NCBI RefSeq assembly: GCF_028736235.1 | Contig: NZ_CP117884.1 | Coordinates: 1,984,001-2,048,000 of the forward strand | Direction of reading: 5' to 3' | DNA length: 64,000 bases | Source: Lacticaseibacillus pabuli | GTDB taxonomy: Bacteria > Bacillota > Bacilli > Lactobacillales > Lactobacillaceae | In this document: positions 30,804 to 38,827 of the stretch, in pieces | Layout of the letters: each line of letters opens with the position of its first letter | Numbering within the stretch: position 1 is the stretch's first letter | The notes under the pieces: generated by a model | What the model was told of the DNA's origin: nothing | Seen by the model: the letters and a program-made list of their open reading frames with translations, nothing else | Database searches by the model: none | Program-made: the position numbers and the translations under genes

Positions 30804-31175
30804 ATGGAAATGCCCAAATTTAGACCTTACAAGCGGCCGAACGGCCACATGGAATTCATTGAATTTCTCGACTCGCTACCACTCAAGGAACGAGCAAAAT
30901 TACAGTTAGCCATCCATACTACGGAAGAACTCGGTTTACAAGAAGCAGTTCAACGGTTGCTGGTCAAGAAGCTCACAACCAATTTATATGAGTTACGCTC
31001 ACGACAAGGAAAAACTTATCAGCGCGGTTTATATTTTCACGTATCTGGCAGTGATTATGTCATCACCCATGGCTTCTCCAAGAAGACAAACAAGACGCCA
31101 CAGCGAGAAATTGATCATTCAATCGACCTACGAGCTGAGTTCTATCAAACCTACAAGGAGGAAGACGACAAATGA
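30804..31175 (+). CDS. higB: HigB/Gp49-like toxin
   Basis: I start at the ATG at 30804 (MEMPKFRPYKRPNGHMEFIE); an upstream frame start lies ahead of the promoter. The 123-residue protein fits the phage Gp49/HigB family of RelE-like toxins: FLDSLPLKERAKLQLAIHTT, then LTTNLYELRSRQGKTYQRGL, then HGFSKKTNKTP. The conserved LYELRS, strand and HGFSKK pattern is diagnostic. The gene overlaps the antitoxin by four bases. The mRNA may be leaderless. Confidence 0.88.
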   Translation: MEMPKFRPYKRPNGHMEFIEFLDSLPLKERAKLQLAIHTTEELGLQEAVQRLLVKKLTTNLYELRSRQGKTYQRGLYFHVSGSDYVITHGFSKKTNKTPQREIDHSIDLRAEFYQTYKEEDDK

Positions 31176-31492
31176 GTAAAGACCTGCACGAATTCACAAT
31201 GGAACACACCGGTGATCTCGACGCCTACTTCGCGGAAATGATGAAAGATTCCTCATACCGTGAAGTCTACAATGAAGAAAAAAACAAAATGGCAAGTGCA
31301 ATGGCTCTGCTTGAAGCGCGCGAGGAAGCAGGTTTGTCCCAGCAGAAGCTGGCGGACAAGTCAGGTGTACCTAAGACGACGATTGTTCGTATTGAAAATG
31401 GTAACAACACTTCCATCGATACGTTGACTAAACTTGCAAATGCGCTGGGTCGCCCACTCAAATTGACGATTGGACCGGCGAGCATTGCATAG
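31172..31492 (+). CDS. higA: HigA-like antitoxin (XRE)
   Basis: This 106-residue protein has an N-terminal toxin-binding region (MSKDLHEFTMEHTGDLDAYF) and an XRE helix-turn-helix (AREEAGLSQQKLADKSGVPKTTIVRIENGNNTSIDTLTKLANAL). It pairs with the Gp49/HigB-like toxin just upstream and overlaps it by four bases. The start follows AAGGAGG. This is the reversed toxin-first order typical of higBA. Confidence 0.9.
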   Translation: MSKDLHEFTMEHTGDLDAYFAEMMKDSSYREVYNEEKNKMASAMALLEAREEAGLSQQKLADKSGVPKTTIVRIENGNNTSIDTLTKLANALGRPLKLTIGPASIA

Positions 31493-31591
31493 CATCTAGT
31501 CTAATTTGATCGACGGCACCAACGTCAAAAACTTACGATTACAGCGTCCCTGTTTGGCAGACGCTTGAGGCCATGGATTAGGAGGTTTAAA

Positions 31592-33213
31592 CCTGGATTA
31601 TTCACCTCGGTATTTGGGACATGAAATCGCATCTGGCCGGTCTGAAAGCAACGTTTGGAGCGTTGCGAATACTGACTGAGCAGAGAAGTTGGTGATCGAT
31701 GCACCACGAACAGACCGACCCAGTTTTCGGCTCGACGCACGACCTATTCAGTTATTCAGTTCAGGTCGCCAACTGATGGACTTCGTCCATGAGCCGACTA
31801 AACCAGTTCTTGTAAACATAGTTAGAAGCAAGATGAATCACCACACGACGGGCGTGCCAAGTAATCCTACCGGCGATGTGAAAGAGACTGAACCGTAGCG
31901 AGGAGATGGTTGAACGACGGTCTTCCGAGACAAAGAGCTGTTTAAAGAGCTGAACCAGGTTATAGGCAATACCGGTGATCAAGGCTCGTGCAGTGTTCCG
32001 TGCAAAAGTTGAGCTGTCTGTTTTGTCAAAGCCAAACCCGCATTTCAGCTCCTTAATTTGGTTCTCAGCATTGCCCCGCTGTCTATAGGTCTTGAACAAA
32101 GTCTCTGGAGCCTCGGAGGCCAGGCTGGTCACTACGAATGCGTGGTTCCAGGGAACTAGCTCATCTGCCGTATGAGTAGAACATACGATAACACGGCGAG
32201 CTTTACCCCATGACGCGGCCTGATACTTGAATTCGTGGTAGACGCATTTGCTCTCTTCATATTTTGGAGGGCAATCCACTAAGGCCGTTTCTGCCAGCTT
32301 CCCAAGCTTTGAATTTGCCTTGAGTCGAACCAAAAAGTCGACGCCATGTGTGTCGCACATCTCGTAAAATTTTGGCGCAGCAAACCCCGAATCGCCTCGA
32401 ATGATGACGCTGGTGCTTTGAGGGAGCGCCGATAGGCGCGAAAAAGTTGTCTCGACGAACTTATCGGCTTCCTTGCCGGTGTACTCATTGCCAGGGCGCA
32501 TCAAGGCGTCTAAGAGCAACCCGGACTCTTGATCAAATACAACCTGAGGGTGATATCCATAGGCCATATAGTGAGCGTTGAAGGCGGACCGTTCTTGATT
32601 ACCGAAAGTATCACAATGCGTTGAGTCTATATCCAGCACGAAGCGGGATTGACCACTAAGACGGAAAGCCAAGGCGGCTACTTGCCAGATAAGCTTCCGA
32701 AAGTCATCTAGGTCGGCGTCTTCAAGGCGCTTGAAAAACCGTGAAAGTGAGGGCTGTGAGACTAGCCGAGAGCTACCCAAGGTGGCCGCCAGTACGGGAT
32801 CACGTTGCCAGTCATTGGCACTACTGTCATGTAAATACCCGGCAACGTCGAGCAACAATTTTTCCAAGAAGATGTCGATCATCGAGGCCTTCCAGAATCG
32901 TCGTTGGTCTGGTAACTTGAGGCACTGATTGGCAAGTTGCCTAAAGTTGATACGATGAAGAAACTCTTGGAACAAAACGAGCCCGGCGTCATTTGAAAGT
33001 TGACCGCCGTCGGCGGTCACAGTCACATTGGTATTGCATTGCAGGGATAAGCTGGTTAAAGTTGAGATGGTGTGAAGCCTCGCTTTCGTGATGGTTTTCG
33101 TTGACTCAACCTTAGCATATAGGCGCACCCAATGGGTGAAACACCAAAGCAGCGCAGTCCCGTGTGAATCGTGGGATTGCGCTGCTTTTTTGAAATTCTA
33201 TGAATAATCCAGG
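31592..33213 (-). mobile_element. IS1380-family insertion sequence, copy 3 (left arm of ars transposon)
   Basis: The element is 1622 bp with ends cctggattattca. Its own two flanks do not match (ttaaa versus tttag), but its left flank matches the right flank of copy 4. It interrupts the FAD-oxidoreductase start on its right. Confidence 0.93.
31761..33128 (-). CDS. IS1380-family transposase, copy 3
   Basis: This is a 455-residue DDE transposase, nearly identical to copies 2 and 4 (Thr after VES). All catalytic motifs are present. It lies in the same direction as copy 4, so recombination between the two would delete the arsenic genes as a circle. Confidence 0.95.
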   Translation of the reverse strand: MRLYAKVESTKTITKARLHTISTLTSLSLQCNTNVTVTADGGQLSNDAGLVLFQEFLHRINFRQLANQCLKLPDQRRFWKASMIDIFLEKLLLDVAGYLHDSSANDWQRDPVLAATLGSSRLVSQPSLSRFFKRLEDADLDDFRKLIWQVAALAFRLSGQSRFVLDIDSTHCDTFGNQERSAFNAHYMAYGYHPQVVFDQESGLLLDALMRPGNEYTGKEADKFVETTFSRLSALPQSTSVIIRGDSGFAAPKFYEMCDTHGVDFLVRLKANSKLGKLAETALVDCPPKYEESKCVYHEFKYQAASWGKARRVIVCSTHTADELVPWNHAFVVTSLASEAPETLFKTYRQRGNAENQIKELKCGFGFDKTDSSTFARNTARALITGIAYNLVQLFKQLFVSEDRRSTISSLRFSLFHIAGRITWHARRVVIHLASNYVYKNWFSRLMDEVHQLAT

Positions 33214-33296
33214 TTTAGTTCTTTGGCTTTTAAGGCTGCTGAAACCCCTGCATCACTACCACCAATAATCAATAACTTTTCCGCTTTATTTGCCAC
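33214..33296 (-). pseudogene. FAD/NAD(P)-binding oxidoreductase, N-terminal stub
   Basis: A GTG at 33296 after GGAGG starts MANKAEKLLIIGGSDAGVSA then ALKAKEL and runs into IS1380. The LLIIGGSDAGVSAA segment is the dinucleotide-binding Rossmann start of FAD-dependent pyridine-nucleotide oxidoreductases. Such genes often close ars operons in lactobacilli and relatives. The stub is coupled to the second arsD gene. Confidence 0.7.
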
Positions 33297-33318
33297 TTAT
33301 TTATTTCCTCCACACTTG

Positions 33319-33648
33319 TTAATGGACACGTGCACGACTTAAATCTTGATGTAAATAATTTGAAAATTCCTGGAAGGTTGGGTATCCACCTTGTTTAGTA
33401 ATTATCCCATCAACTATGGTTATGGGTAAAATCTCAATTCCATATTTTTCTAGCAACGCCTGTATCTGATGATTACGAGCAAAAGCATCTGGATTTTGAG
33501 TGAGATTTCTACGGATAATTAGGTTCTTACCATTTGCATTAACATGTCGTTGAATCGCAGTTGTTTGAACTAATATTTTATTTACGCTAGGCCCACACAC
33601 ACCGGTTGCACAACACATTGCTTCTTCAAATATTTGAATTTTAACCAT
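33319..33648 (-). CDS. arsD: ArsD-like arsenic metallochaperone, second copy
   Basis: The 109-residue ArsD family protein begins MVKIQIFEEAMCCATGVCGPSV. It has the three conserved cysteines of the As(III) site (CC...C near residues 11-18) and LPITIVDGIITKQGGYPTFQEF. It lacks the C-terminal vicinal cysteine pairs present in the other copy. ArsD delivers As(III) to ArsA. It lies 123 bp after arsB, away from the arsD at 36937, so the operon has two unlike chaperones. Confidence 0.9.
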   Translation of the reverse strand: MVKIQIFEEAMCCATGVCGPSVNKILVQTTAIQRHVNANGKNLIIRRNLTQNPDAFARNHQIQALLEKYGIEILPITIVDGIITKQGGYPTFQEFSNYLHQDLSRARVH

Positions 33649-33771
33649 AATTTACCTCGCTGATTAAACGATGAAAACGTTCAAACTCTTCTTATACCTG
33701 TGTATAATCACGAAAATAGCTGGCTGATAAATTGTTTAAAACTAATTTGAATCATAATAAACCAGCCTTCC

Positions 33772-35079
33772 TTATCCGAAAATACTTAACGATAACCATA
33801 AGCCGCATAACGTAATAAACAAAACTGGAATTGTGATCGTGATACCAATTTTAAAATAAGTTCCCCAAGCAATTTTAACGCCTTTTTGCCCCAAAACATG
33901 TAACCACACTAAGGTAGCTAGTGAACCGATCGGTGTGATCTTTGGTCCTAGATCAGAACCAATAATGTTTGCATAAACTAAGGCTTGATGCATTAGTCCT
34001 GATACATTGGCGCCTTTGATCGACAAGGCATTGATCATGACTGTTGGCATATTATTCATCGCTGATGATAGGAACGCTGCCAAGTACCCCATGCCCATAG
34101 TTGCTACGAAGCGGCCGCCAGTGGCCATTTTAGCAATCACATTGGCAAGTAGCGCCGTTAAACCGACATTTTGCAGTCCATAAACCACCACATACATCCC
34201 CAGCGAAAAGAAGACGATGTTCCATGGTGCGCCTTTAATGACTGCCCGCGTGTCAACTTGCGGGCTTTGTTGCCCGACCAACAAGAAAATCAAGGCGATC
34301 GTCAAGGCAATAAATGAGACCGGAATATTTAGAAAACTGCTGCTAAAGTAGCCGATCAATAGCGCCGCCAAAACGACCCAAGAAAATTTAAATAACCGTT
34401 GATCCTTGATTGCCGATTTTGGTTCAGCGACTTGGCTGACATCATAATGTTTGGGTAGCGCTTTGCGGAAATATAAGTATAAAATACTGATACTAGCAAC
34501 TAGGGAGAACAAATCCGGGAGCCACATTCTCAGTGCATATTCGGAAAACGTAATTCCGAAAAAGTCGGCAGAGACAATATTAACTAGATTACTGACGACT
34601 AAAGGTAATGAGGTGGCATCGGCAATAAAGCCACTGGCTATAATAAACGGAAAAACCTTTTTTTCATCAAAATGTAACGCACGGACCATGGCTAAAACAA
34701 TCGGGGTCAAGATCAACGCGGCGCCATCATTGGCAAAAAGTGCCGCCACGATCGCACCTAAAACGGCAATTAAAACGAACATCCGTACGCCATTGCCTTT
34801 AGCCAACCGCGCCATATGCAAAGCGGCCCATTCGAAAAAGCCGATTTCATCTAAAATCAATGAGATCAAAATAATCGCGACAAACGATAAAGTGGCGTTC
34901 CAAACGATTCCCGTAACGGTGCCCACATCTTGAAGCGTGACGACCCGAAATAATAGTGCCAGTAATGCGCCACCAATTGCGGTCCAGCCGATCGATAACC
35001 CTTTAGGCTGCCAGATAACAAATAGTAACGTGAGTAAAAATATAAAAACGGCTAAAAAAACTTGCATAATTCCCTCCAA
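33772..35079 (-). CDS. arsB: arsenite efflux permease ArsB
   Basis: The 435-residue membrane protein has about 11-12 helices. It is close to ArsB throughout: [56 protein letters not shown] and [19 protein letters not shown]. It extrudes arsenite or antimonite and can work alone or with ArsA. It follows arsA by 44 bp and belongs to the ars operon. Confidence 0.96.
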   Translation of the reverse strand: MEGIMQVFLAVFIFLLTLLFVIWQPKGLSIGWTAIGGALLALLFRVVTLQDVGTVTGIVWNATLSFVAIILISLILDEIGFFEWAALHMARLAKGNGVRMFVLIAVLGAIVAALFANDGAALILTPIVLAMVRALHFDEKKVFPFIIASGFIADATSLPLVVSNLVNIVSADFFGITFSEYALRMWLPDLFSLVASISILYLYFRKALPKHYDVSQVAEPKSAIKDQRLFKFSWVVLAALLIGYFSSSFLNIPVSFIALTIALIFLLVGQQSPQVDTRAVIKGAPWNIVFFSLGMYVVVYGLQNVGLTALLANVIAKMATGGRFVATMGMGYLAAFLSSAMNNMPTVMINALSIKGANVSGLMHQALVYANIIGSDLGPKITPIGSLATLVWLHVLGQKGVKIAWGTYFKIGITITIPVLFITLCGLWLSLSIFG

Positions 35080-35123
35080 CGACCAAAATCAGGGTACCAC
35101 TACCCTGATCAGTTGATTTTTAT

Positions 35124-36854
35124 TTAAATAGTTAATAAAGTTTGTTCAAAATTAGGCTGCCATTGTTCCACCGCAAAATGATCGGCCGAAATGGCTTTGA
35201 CCTTTTCGATCCATTCAACTTCATTTTGGGCGCGCGCCTGTAAACACGGATGCGTAGTTTGTGTGGCTAACATACTTTGGTTGACCAGCCACCAGGTATG
35301 CGCGATCTTTGCGCGCTTCAAGTCTTCATTAAGCCGCATTGATTCGTAGACCGGCGTGGTTTCTGGCAAAGTCACCATCACGATCTCAGTCTGAGCGGAA
35401 TCTTGTAATCTTGGTAGTAGCTCAATAATGGCCTGTGGCACATCACCGGCCGTACGTTGCACTTCCTTAGCATAGCTTTGCGTTGAATCCAGCAGTAACA
35501 AAGTATGCCAAGTTGGCGCAGTATCGATCACCACCACATCGCTGTCATTTTGCGCTACAATATTGGCAAAAGCGCGGAAAACAGCAATTTCTTGCGTGCA
35601 GGGTGACCGTAGATCTTCGGCGACGTAATCGACGTCAGCCGACTTCATAGTCTGCCGTGCCACGGCTAACACTTCGGCTTGATAATCCTGCAACACCTGT
35701 TGTTCGTCAATATGACTGATTGTAACTGCTGGATCATCTGTTTTAAAAAAATCAAGATGATCGGCGGGATCAGTGGTCGCTAAGTGTACCGTTTTATGTT
35801 GGGCGACCAGCTTTTGCGTAATTTGGACCGCAACCGTTGTTTTACCGACACCGCCTTTACCCATTGTAAAAATGATTTTTTTATTTGTTTTGATCAAATC
35901 AGCAACAATCCGATCTAAGGCGGGATAATTATTGTTTAGTGGCAGGTAGGTCGCCAATACCGGTTGTTCCGCTTGTAAAACTAAGCGCAATTTATCTAGG
36001 CCAGTCACATTATAGGCCCGTAATGGGACCTCATATTGGGTAAATTCCTTTAAAATCGCCGGCATCTGTTGTAGATCGGCTTGTTGTTGCGTATAAATAG
36101 CTTGCGAGGCTTGATCCGCTGGTGCTTTAAGCGTCCCGTTAATGATCAATTGTTGATTTTGTATCCCGATTGCAGCTAGTTCCTGGGCCGCCCGGGCCGC
36201 CTCAAGTAACGCTGCTTTTTGTGGTCGTGTGACTAACATTAAGGTGGTTAACTCGCTATTACTCAGTGTTGCTACGGCCTTGGCGTAAACGGCCTTTTTA
36301 TCACCCATGCCTGCTAATTGACCAAGACAAGAAGCACCGCGATCATTTTCAGCTAAATAATTATTCCACGCCGCTGGTAGCTGTAACATTCGTAAGGCAT
36401 GACCAGTCGGTGCTGTATCAAAAATAATATAATCAAAACGCTGGTCGATCGTCGGATCAGTTAGGAAATTGGCAAACTCATTAAACGAAGCAATCTCGAC
36501 GGTACAAGAGCCGGATAGTTGTTCTTCCATGTTTTTAACTGCAGCATCAGGCAATACCCCGCGGTAAGGGCCAACAACACTTTCCCGGTACTCACCAGCA
36601 GCTGTCACCGGATCGAAATTAGCGGCAAATAGGCGGGGTACCCCTTTGATTGCCTGTGGTTTATTAGTTAATTCCGTATTGAAAACGTCTTGTAAATTAC
36701 TGGCTGGATCGGTGGAAACCAACATAACTTGCTTACCTGCATCGGCTAAATTGATTGCCGTGGCGCTGGCCGTTGTCGTTTTTCCCACGCCGCCTTTACC
36801 AGTAAAAAACAAGTAATGCGTTAAATGTGCTTTTTGTGGATGATAGTCTTGCAT
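35124..36854 (-). CDS. arsA: arsenite efflux pump ATPase ArsA
   Basis: The 576-residue protein has two homologous ATPase halves. The first P-loop is FTGKGGVGKTTTA near residue 20, the second FTMGKGGVGKTTVAV near 330. The signature DTAPTGHALRML follows the first; the second half has DTAPTWHTLLLL, with Trp for Gly. All three metal-binding cysteines known from E. coli ArsA have counterparts (SGSCTVEIASF, GASCLGQL, RSPCTQEIAVF). It energises ArsB and receives As(III) from ArsD. Confidence 0.96.
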   Translation of the reverse strand: MQDYHPQKAHLTHYLFFTGKGGVGKTTTASATAINLADAGKQVMLVSTDPASNLQDVFNTELTNKPQAIKGVPRLFAANFDPVTAAGEYRESVVGPYRGVLPDAAVKNMEEQLSGSCTVEIASFNEFANFLTDPTIDQRFDYIIFDTAPTGHALRMLQLPAAWNNYLAENDRGASCLGQLAGMGDKKAVYAKAVATLSNSELTTLMLVTRPQKAALLEAARAAQELAAIGIQNQQLIINGTLKAPADQASQAIYTQQQADLQQMPAILKEFTQYEVPLRAYNVTGLDKLRLVLQAEQPVLATYLPLNNNYPALDRIVADLIKTNKKIIFTMGKGGVGKTTVAVQITQKLVAQHKTVHLATTDPADHLDFFKTDDPAVTISHIDEQQVLQDYQAEVLAVARQTMKSADVDYVAEDLRSPCTQEIAVFRAFANIVAQNDSDVVVIDTAPTWHTLLLLDSTQSYAKEVQRTAGDVPQAIIELLPRLQDSAQTEIVMVTLPETTPVYESMRLNEDLKRAKIAHTWWLVNQSMLATQTTHPCLQARAQNEVEWIEKVKAISADHFAVEQWQPNFEQTLLTI

Positions 36855-36936
36855 TGTTTCCTCCTTAATTATATAGATGATTATCTATATGTTGTCCAAA
36901 AAGAAATGGCCGTGCCATCTCTTAGCTTAAGTAAAA

Positions 36937-37299
36937 TCAGCAACAGCCACTAGCGCCGCCACAGCAACCGCCTGACTGCTTAGCCGGCACAAAAACCAGT
37001 CCCGTATAGTCAGATAACTCGTCAATAGTTGGATAATCGCCTGTCTTAACAATCTGTCCATCAACAACCGTAATTGGCAAGACGGCATCGGGGTCATCCT
37101 TGATTGCTGCTAAAATATCGGCCCGTTCGCTAAACACGTCAGGATTATTACTGAGATTGTAACGATCGGCTTCAATCGTTTTAACGCCTTGTAGAGCATC
37201 AAATGCCGATGTGATCATTAAGAGATCCTGATTGACCGATGGGCCACAAACTCCAGTAGAACAACACATTGCTGGTTCAAATAATTCAATTTTTTTCAT
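36937..37299 (-). CDS. arsD: ArsD arsenic metallochaperone, first copy
   Basis: I start at the ATG at 37299 (MKKIELFEPAMCCSTGVCGP); longer frames upstream lie inside arsR. The 120-residue ArsD has the CC...C site near residues 11-18, LPITVVDGQIVKTGDYPTI, and C-terminal GGCCGGASGCC vicinal pairs. It overlaps the arsR stop by 14 bases and precedes arsA. It hands As(III) to ArsA and can be a weak repressor. Confidence 0.95.
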   Translation of the reverse strand: MKKIELFEPAMCCSTGVCGPSVNQDLLMITSAFDALQGVKTIEADRYNLSNNPDVFSERADILAAIKDDPDAVLPITVVDGQIVKTGDYPTIDELSDYTGLVFVPAKQSGGCCGGASGCC

Positions 37300-37636
37300 T
37301 AGTAATAACAACCTCTCTGGAAGCGCACGCTTCACAATCTGCATCGTGACAGGCACATTGATTATCGCTGGATAATAATTGTGCCGTGTCTTGTTTAAAG
37401 GCCGATATGAACTCAGCTTGTAGGGTATAGTGCTGCCATTTACCTTCTTTACGTGCAGCAACGATACCAGCATTTTGCAATACTTTCATATGATGAGATA
37501 AAGTCGGTTGTGAAAAATCAAAATGCTCTAAAATATCGCAGGCACACAAAGAACCACAAGAAAGTAGATCGATAATTTTCAAACGAGATGAATCAGCCAT
37601 TGCTTTAAGCATTTGAACATATTTTTGATAGTCCAT
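37286..37636 (-). CDS. arsR: ArsR-family arsenic-responsive repressor
   Basis: The 116-residue winged helix-turn-helix repressor has the sensor motif SCGSLCACDILEHFDFSQPT then LSHHMKVLQNAG. Extra cysteines are present near the C-terminus (CACHDADCEAC). It is the first gene of the ars operon and would bind the repeats at 37665-37726, releasing on As(III)/Sb(III). Confidence 0.95.
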   Translation of the reverse strand: MDYQKYVQMLKAMADSSRLKIIDLLSCGSLCACDILEHFDFSQPTLSHHMKVLQNAGIVAARKEGKWQHYTLQAEFISAFKQDTAQLLSSDNQCACHDADCEACASREVVITNEKN

Positions 37637-37664
37637 TGTAAGCCCCTTTATAAGTTATGACTGT

Positions 37665-37726
37665 TAGATTATATATAGGCACGTGTCTATGTGTATAACA
37701 TAGACCATTGTCTATGTAACCGTCAA
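37665..37726 (-). promoter_or_regulatory. ars operon promoter and ArsR operator
   Basis: On the minus strand TTGACG (37721-37726) and TATGTT (37697-37702) are 18 bp apart. Overlapping inverted repeats containing catagac/gtctatg cover the -10 and the region downstream (acatagac...gtctatgt; tagacacgtgccta). This is typical of ArsR/SmtB operators. Confidence 0.8.
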
Positions 37727-37792
37727 GCTTTATTTTAAATTGATATAGCATTAATCAACAAAGCTTTGATTCTAGTTTAGGTCAATTGCATT

Positions 37793-38305
37793 AGTGGCCG
37801 TTAAATCAGCTCTCAATATTTCATTGGATCAGAGTAGATTTGGAGTCAATTCTGAACTTCTCGCCATCTAAGACAGTCATCAATGAAACTGGTCTAGTAA
37901 ATGTTAAAAGCAGCTGTTTCAAATTAGCCATCACCACCGCCACATCGACCCGAACCGTAATGGTCTCTGCTGTGCGGTTCAATTCTAGGTCGAGGCCGAG
38001 CGTACCTTTGATGAACGCAAACTCTCGCCCGATTTCACCGCGTCGGTTCTTCGCACTTTGATCTTCGCGTCTCTGTGCGGCGTCAACGTGCTTAGGCCTG
38101 CGACCTAAGGGGGGACCACTTAACCGAATACCTAAATTGCTGCGCATCATTTTGACGATAAACCATAATTATACCTCCACTAGTACCACTAGAAATGTAA
38201 AGGAAATCTTGGAAAACTGGAAAATTCATATGCATTTATTATACGATAATAACGCAGAGATTAACCGGCGTTATTAGCTTAGACAATTTATTCAACTGCC
38301 ACTAT
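37793..38305 (-). mobile_element. internally deleted IS1182 relic
   Basis: IS1182-type ends (tagtggccgtt at 37793 and the complement of agtggcagttgaat near 38305) bound about 510 bp. On the minus strand the start ATG GTT TAT CGT CAA (MVYRQ, as in the full copy) is joined almost directly to a C-terminal segment (NLGIRLSGPPLGRRPKHVDA ... KNRRGEIGREFAFIKGT, 37821-38150). Most of the transposase has been deleted. If mobilised in trans it would behave as a miniature element. Confidence 0.75.
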
Positions 38306-38306
38306 A

Positions 38307-38405
38307 CTAGGACATGCTGGACGATGGTTTACTGCTGCGGTATACGTAGGAATTGGCTGTTTTATTCTGTTGGAGAGTGGGACTATTACGCACTTCTTTG
38401 AATAA
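38307..38405 (+). pseudogene. CadD-like transporter, C-terminal fragment
   Basis: The frame after the IS1182 end reads LGHAGRWFTAAVYVGIGCFI then LLESGTITHFFE stop. This resembles the last helix and tail of CadD-type cadmium resistance transporters (GR...VFIGLGIYIL.ESGTI). Only 32 residues remain. A hairpin terminator lies about 150 bp further on. Confidence 0.5.
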
Positions 38406-38553
38406 TCAGATTGCCTTATGCAAATATCTTGTCGCATACATCCCTAGAAGAACTAAGACATATGCATAACAGATACCCAGTCATCGTGGTGACTTATTTC
38501 CTGCACTTGCTCAAAAGACTTGATTGTGTGATTATACGACCAGAGCAACGACG

Positions 38554-38609
38554 ATACCCGGCACGACCTGCTACGCCAGTTTCAGCGTGAGGTCGTGCCG
38601 GGTATTTTG
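38554..38609. terminator. strong hairpin terminator
   Basis: The arms atacccggcacgacct and aggtcgtgccgggtat are followed by TTTTG, with a second small stem (tacgc/gcgt) inside the loop. It separates the CadD fragment from the convergent transfer-gene fragment. Confidence 0.85.
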
Positions 38610-38612
38610 CTT

Positions 38613-38827
38613 TTAGATGCCGTCGGTTATTATCCAGTTGTTGCTTTGCTTGGAGAGGGTCAGAGTGTACTGCGATACTTGGCTCATATTGTTGTCGGTG
38701 TCGAGATACTTTACAGACACGGTAACGGTTAGCCCATTTTTATTCTGCTTGAAGACTGGATCTAGCAGTTCCACGAACTTAAGATTGCGTTCAATCGGGG
38801 GCGTACCGTCTTCGACATAGTATTTGA
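38613..38827 (-). pseudogene. conjugal transfer protein (TcpC/VirB8-like), C-terminal fragment
   Basis: The minus-strand frame is open from the IS1380 edge: YYVEDGTPPIERNLKFVELL, DPVFKQNKNGLTVTVSVKYL, then TLSKQSNNWIITDGI stop. An NTF2-like domain ending in W.I.D is characteristic of TcpC/VirB8-type transfer proteins. It does not match any transfer gene in the 45-64 kb region, so the IS1380 unit was captured from another conjugative element. Confidence 0.55.

Noticed and set aside
36937..37473. 178-residue version of ArsD
   Set aside because: The first 58 codons overlap arsR in another frame. The ArsD family start MKKIELF is at 37299.
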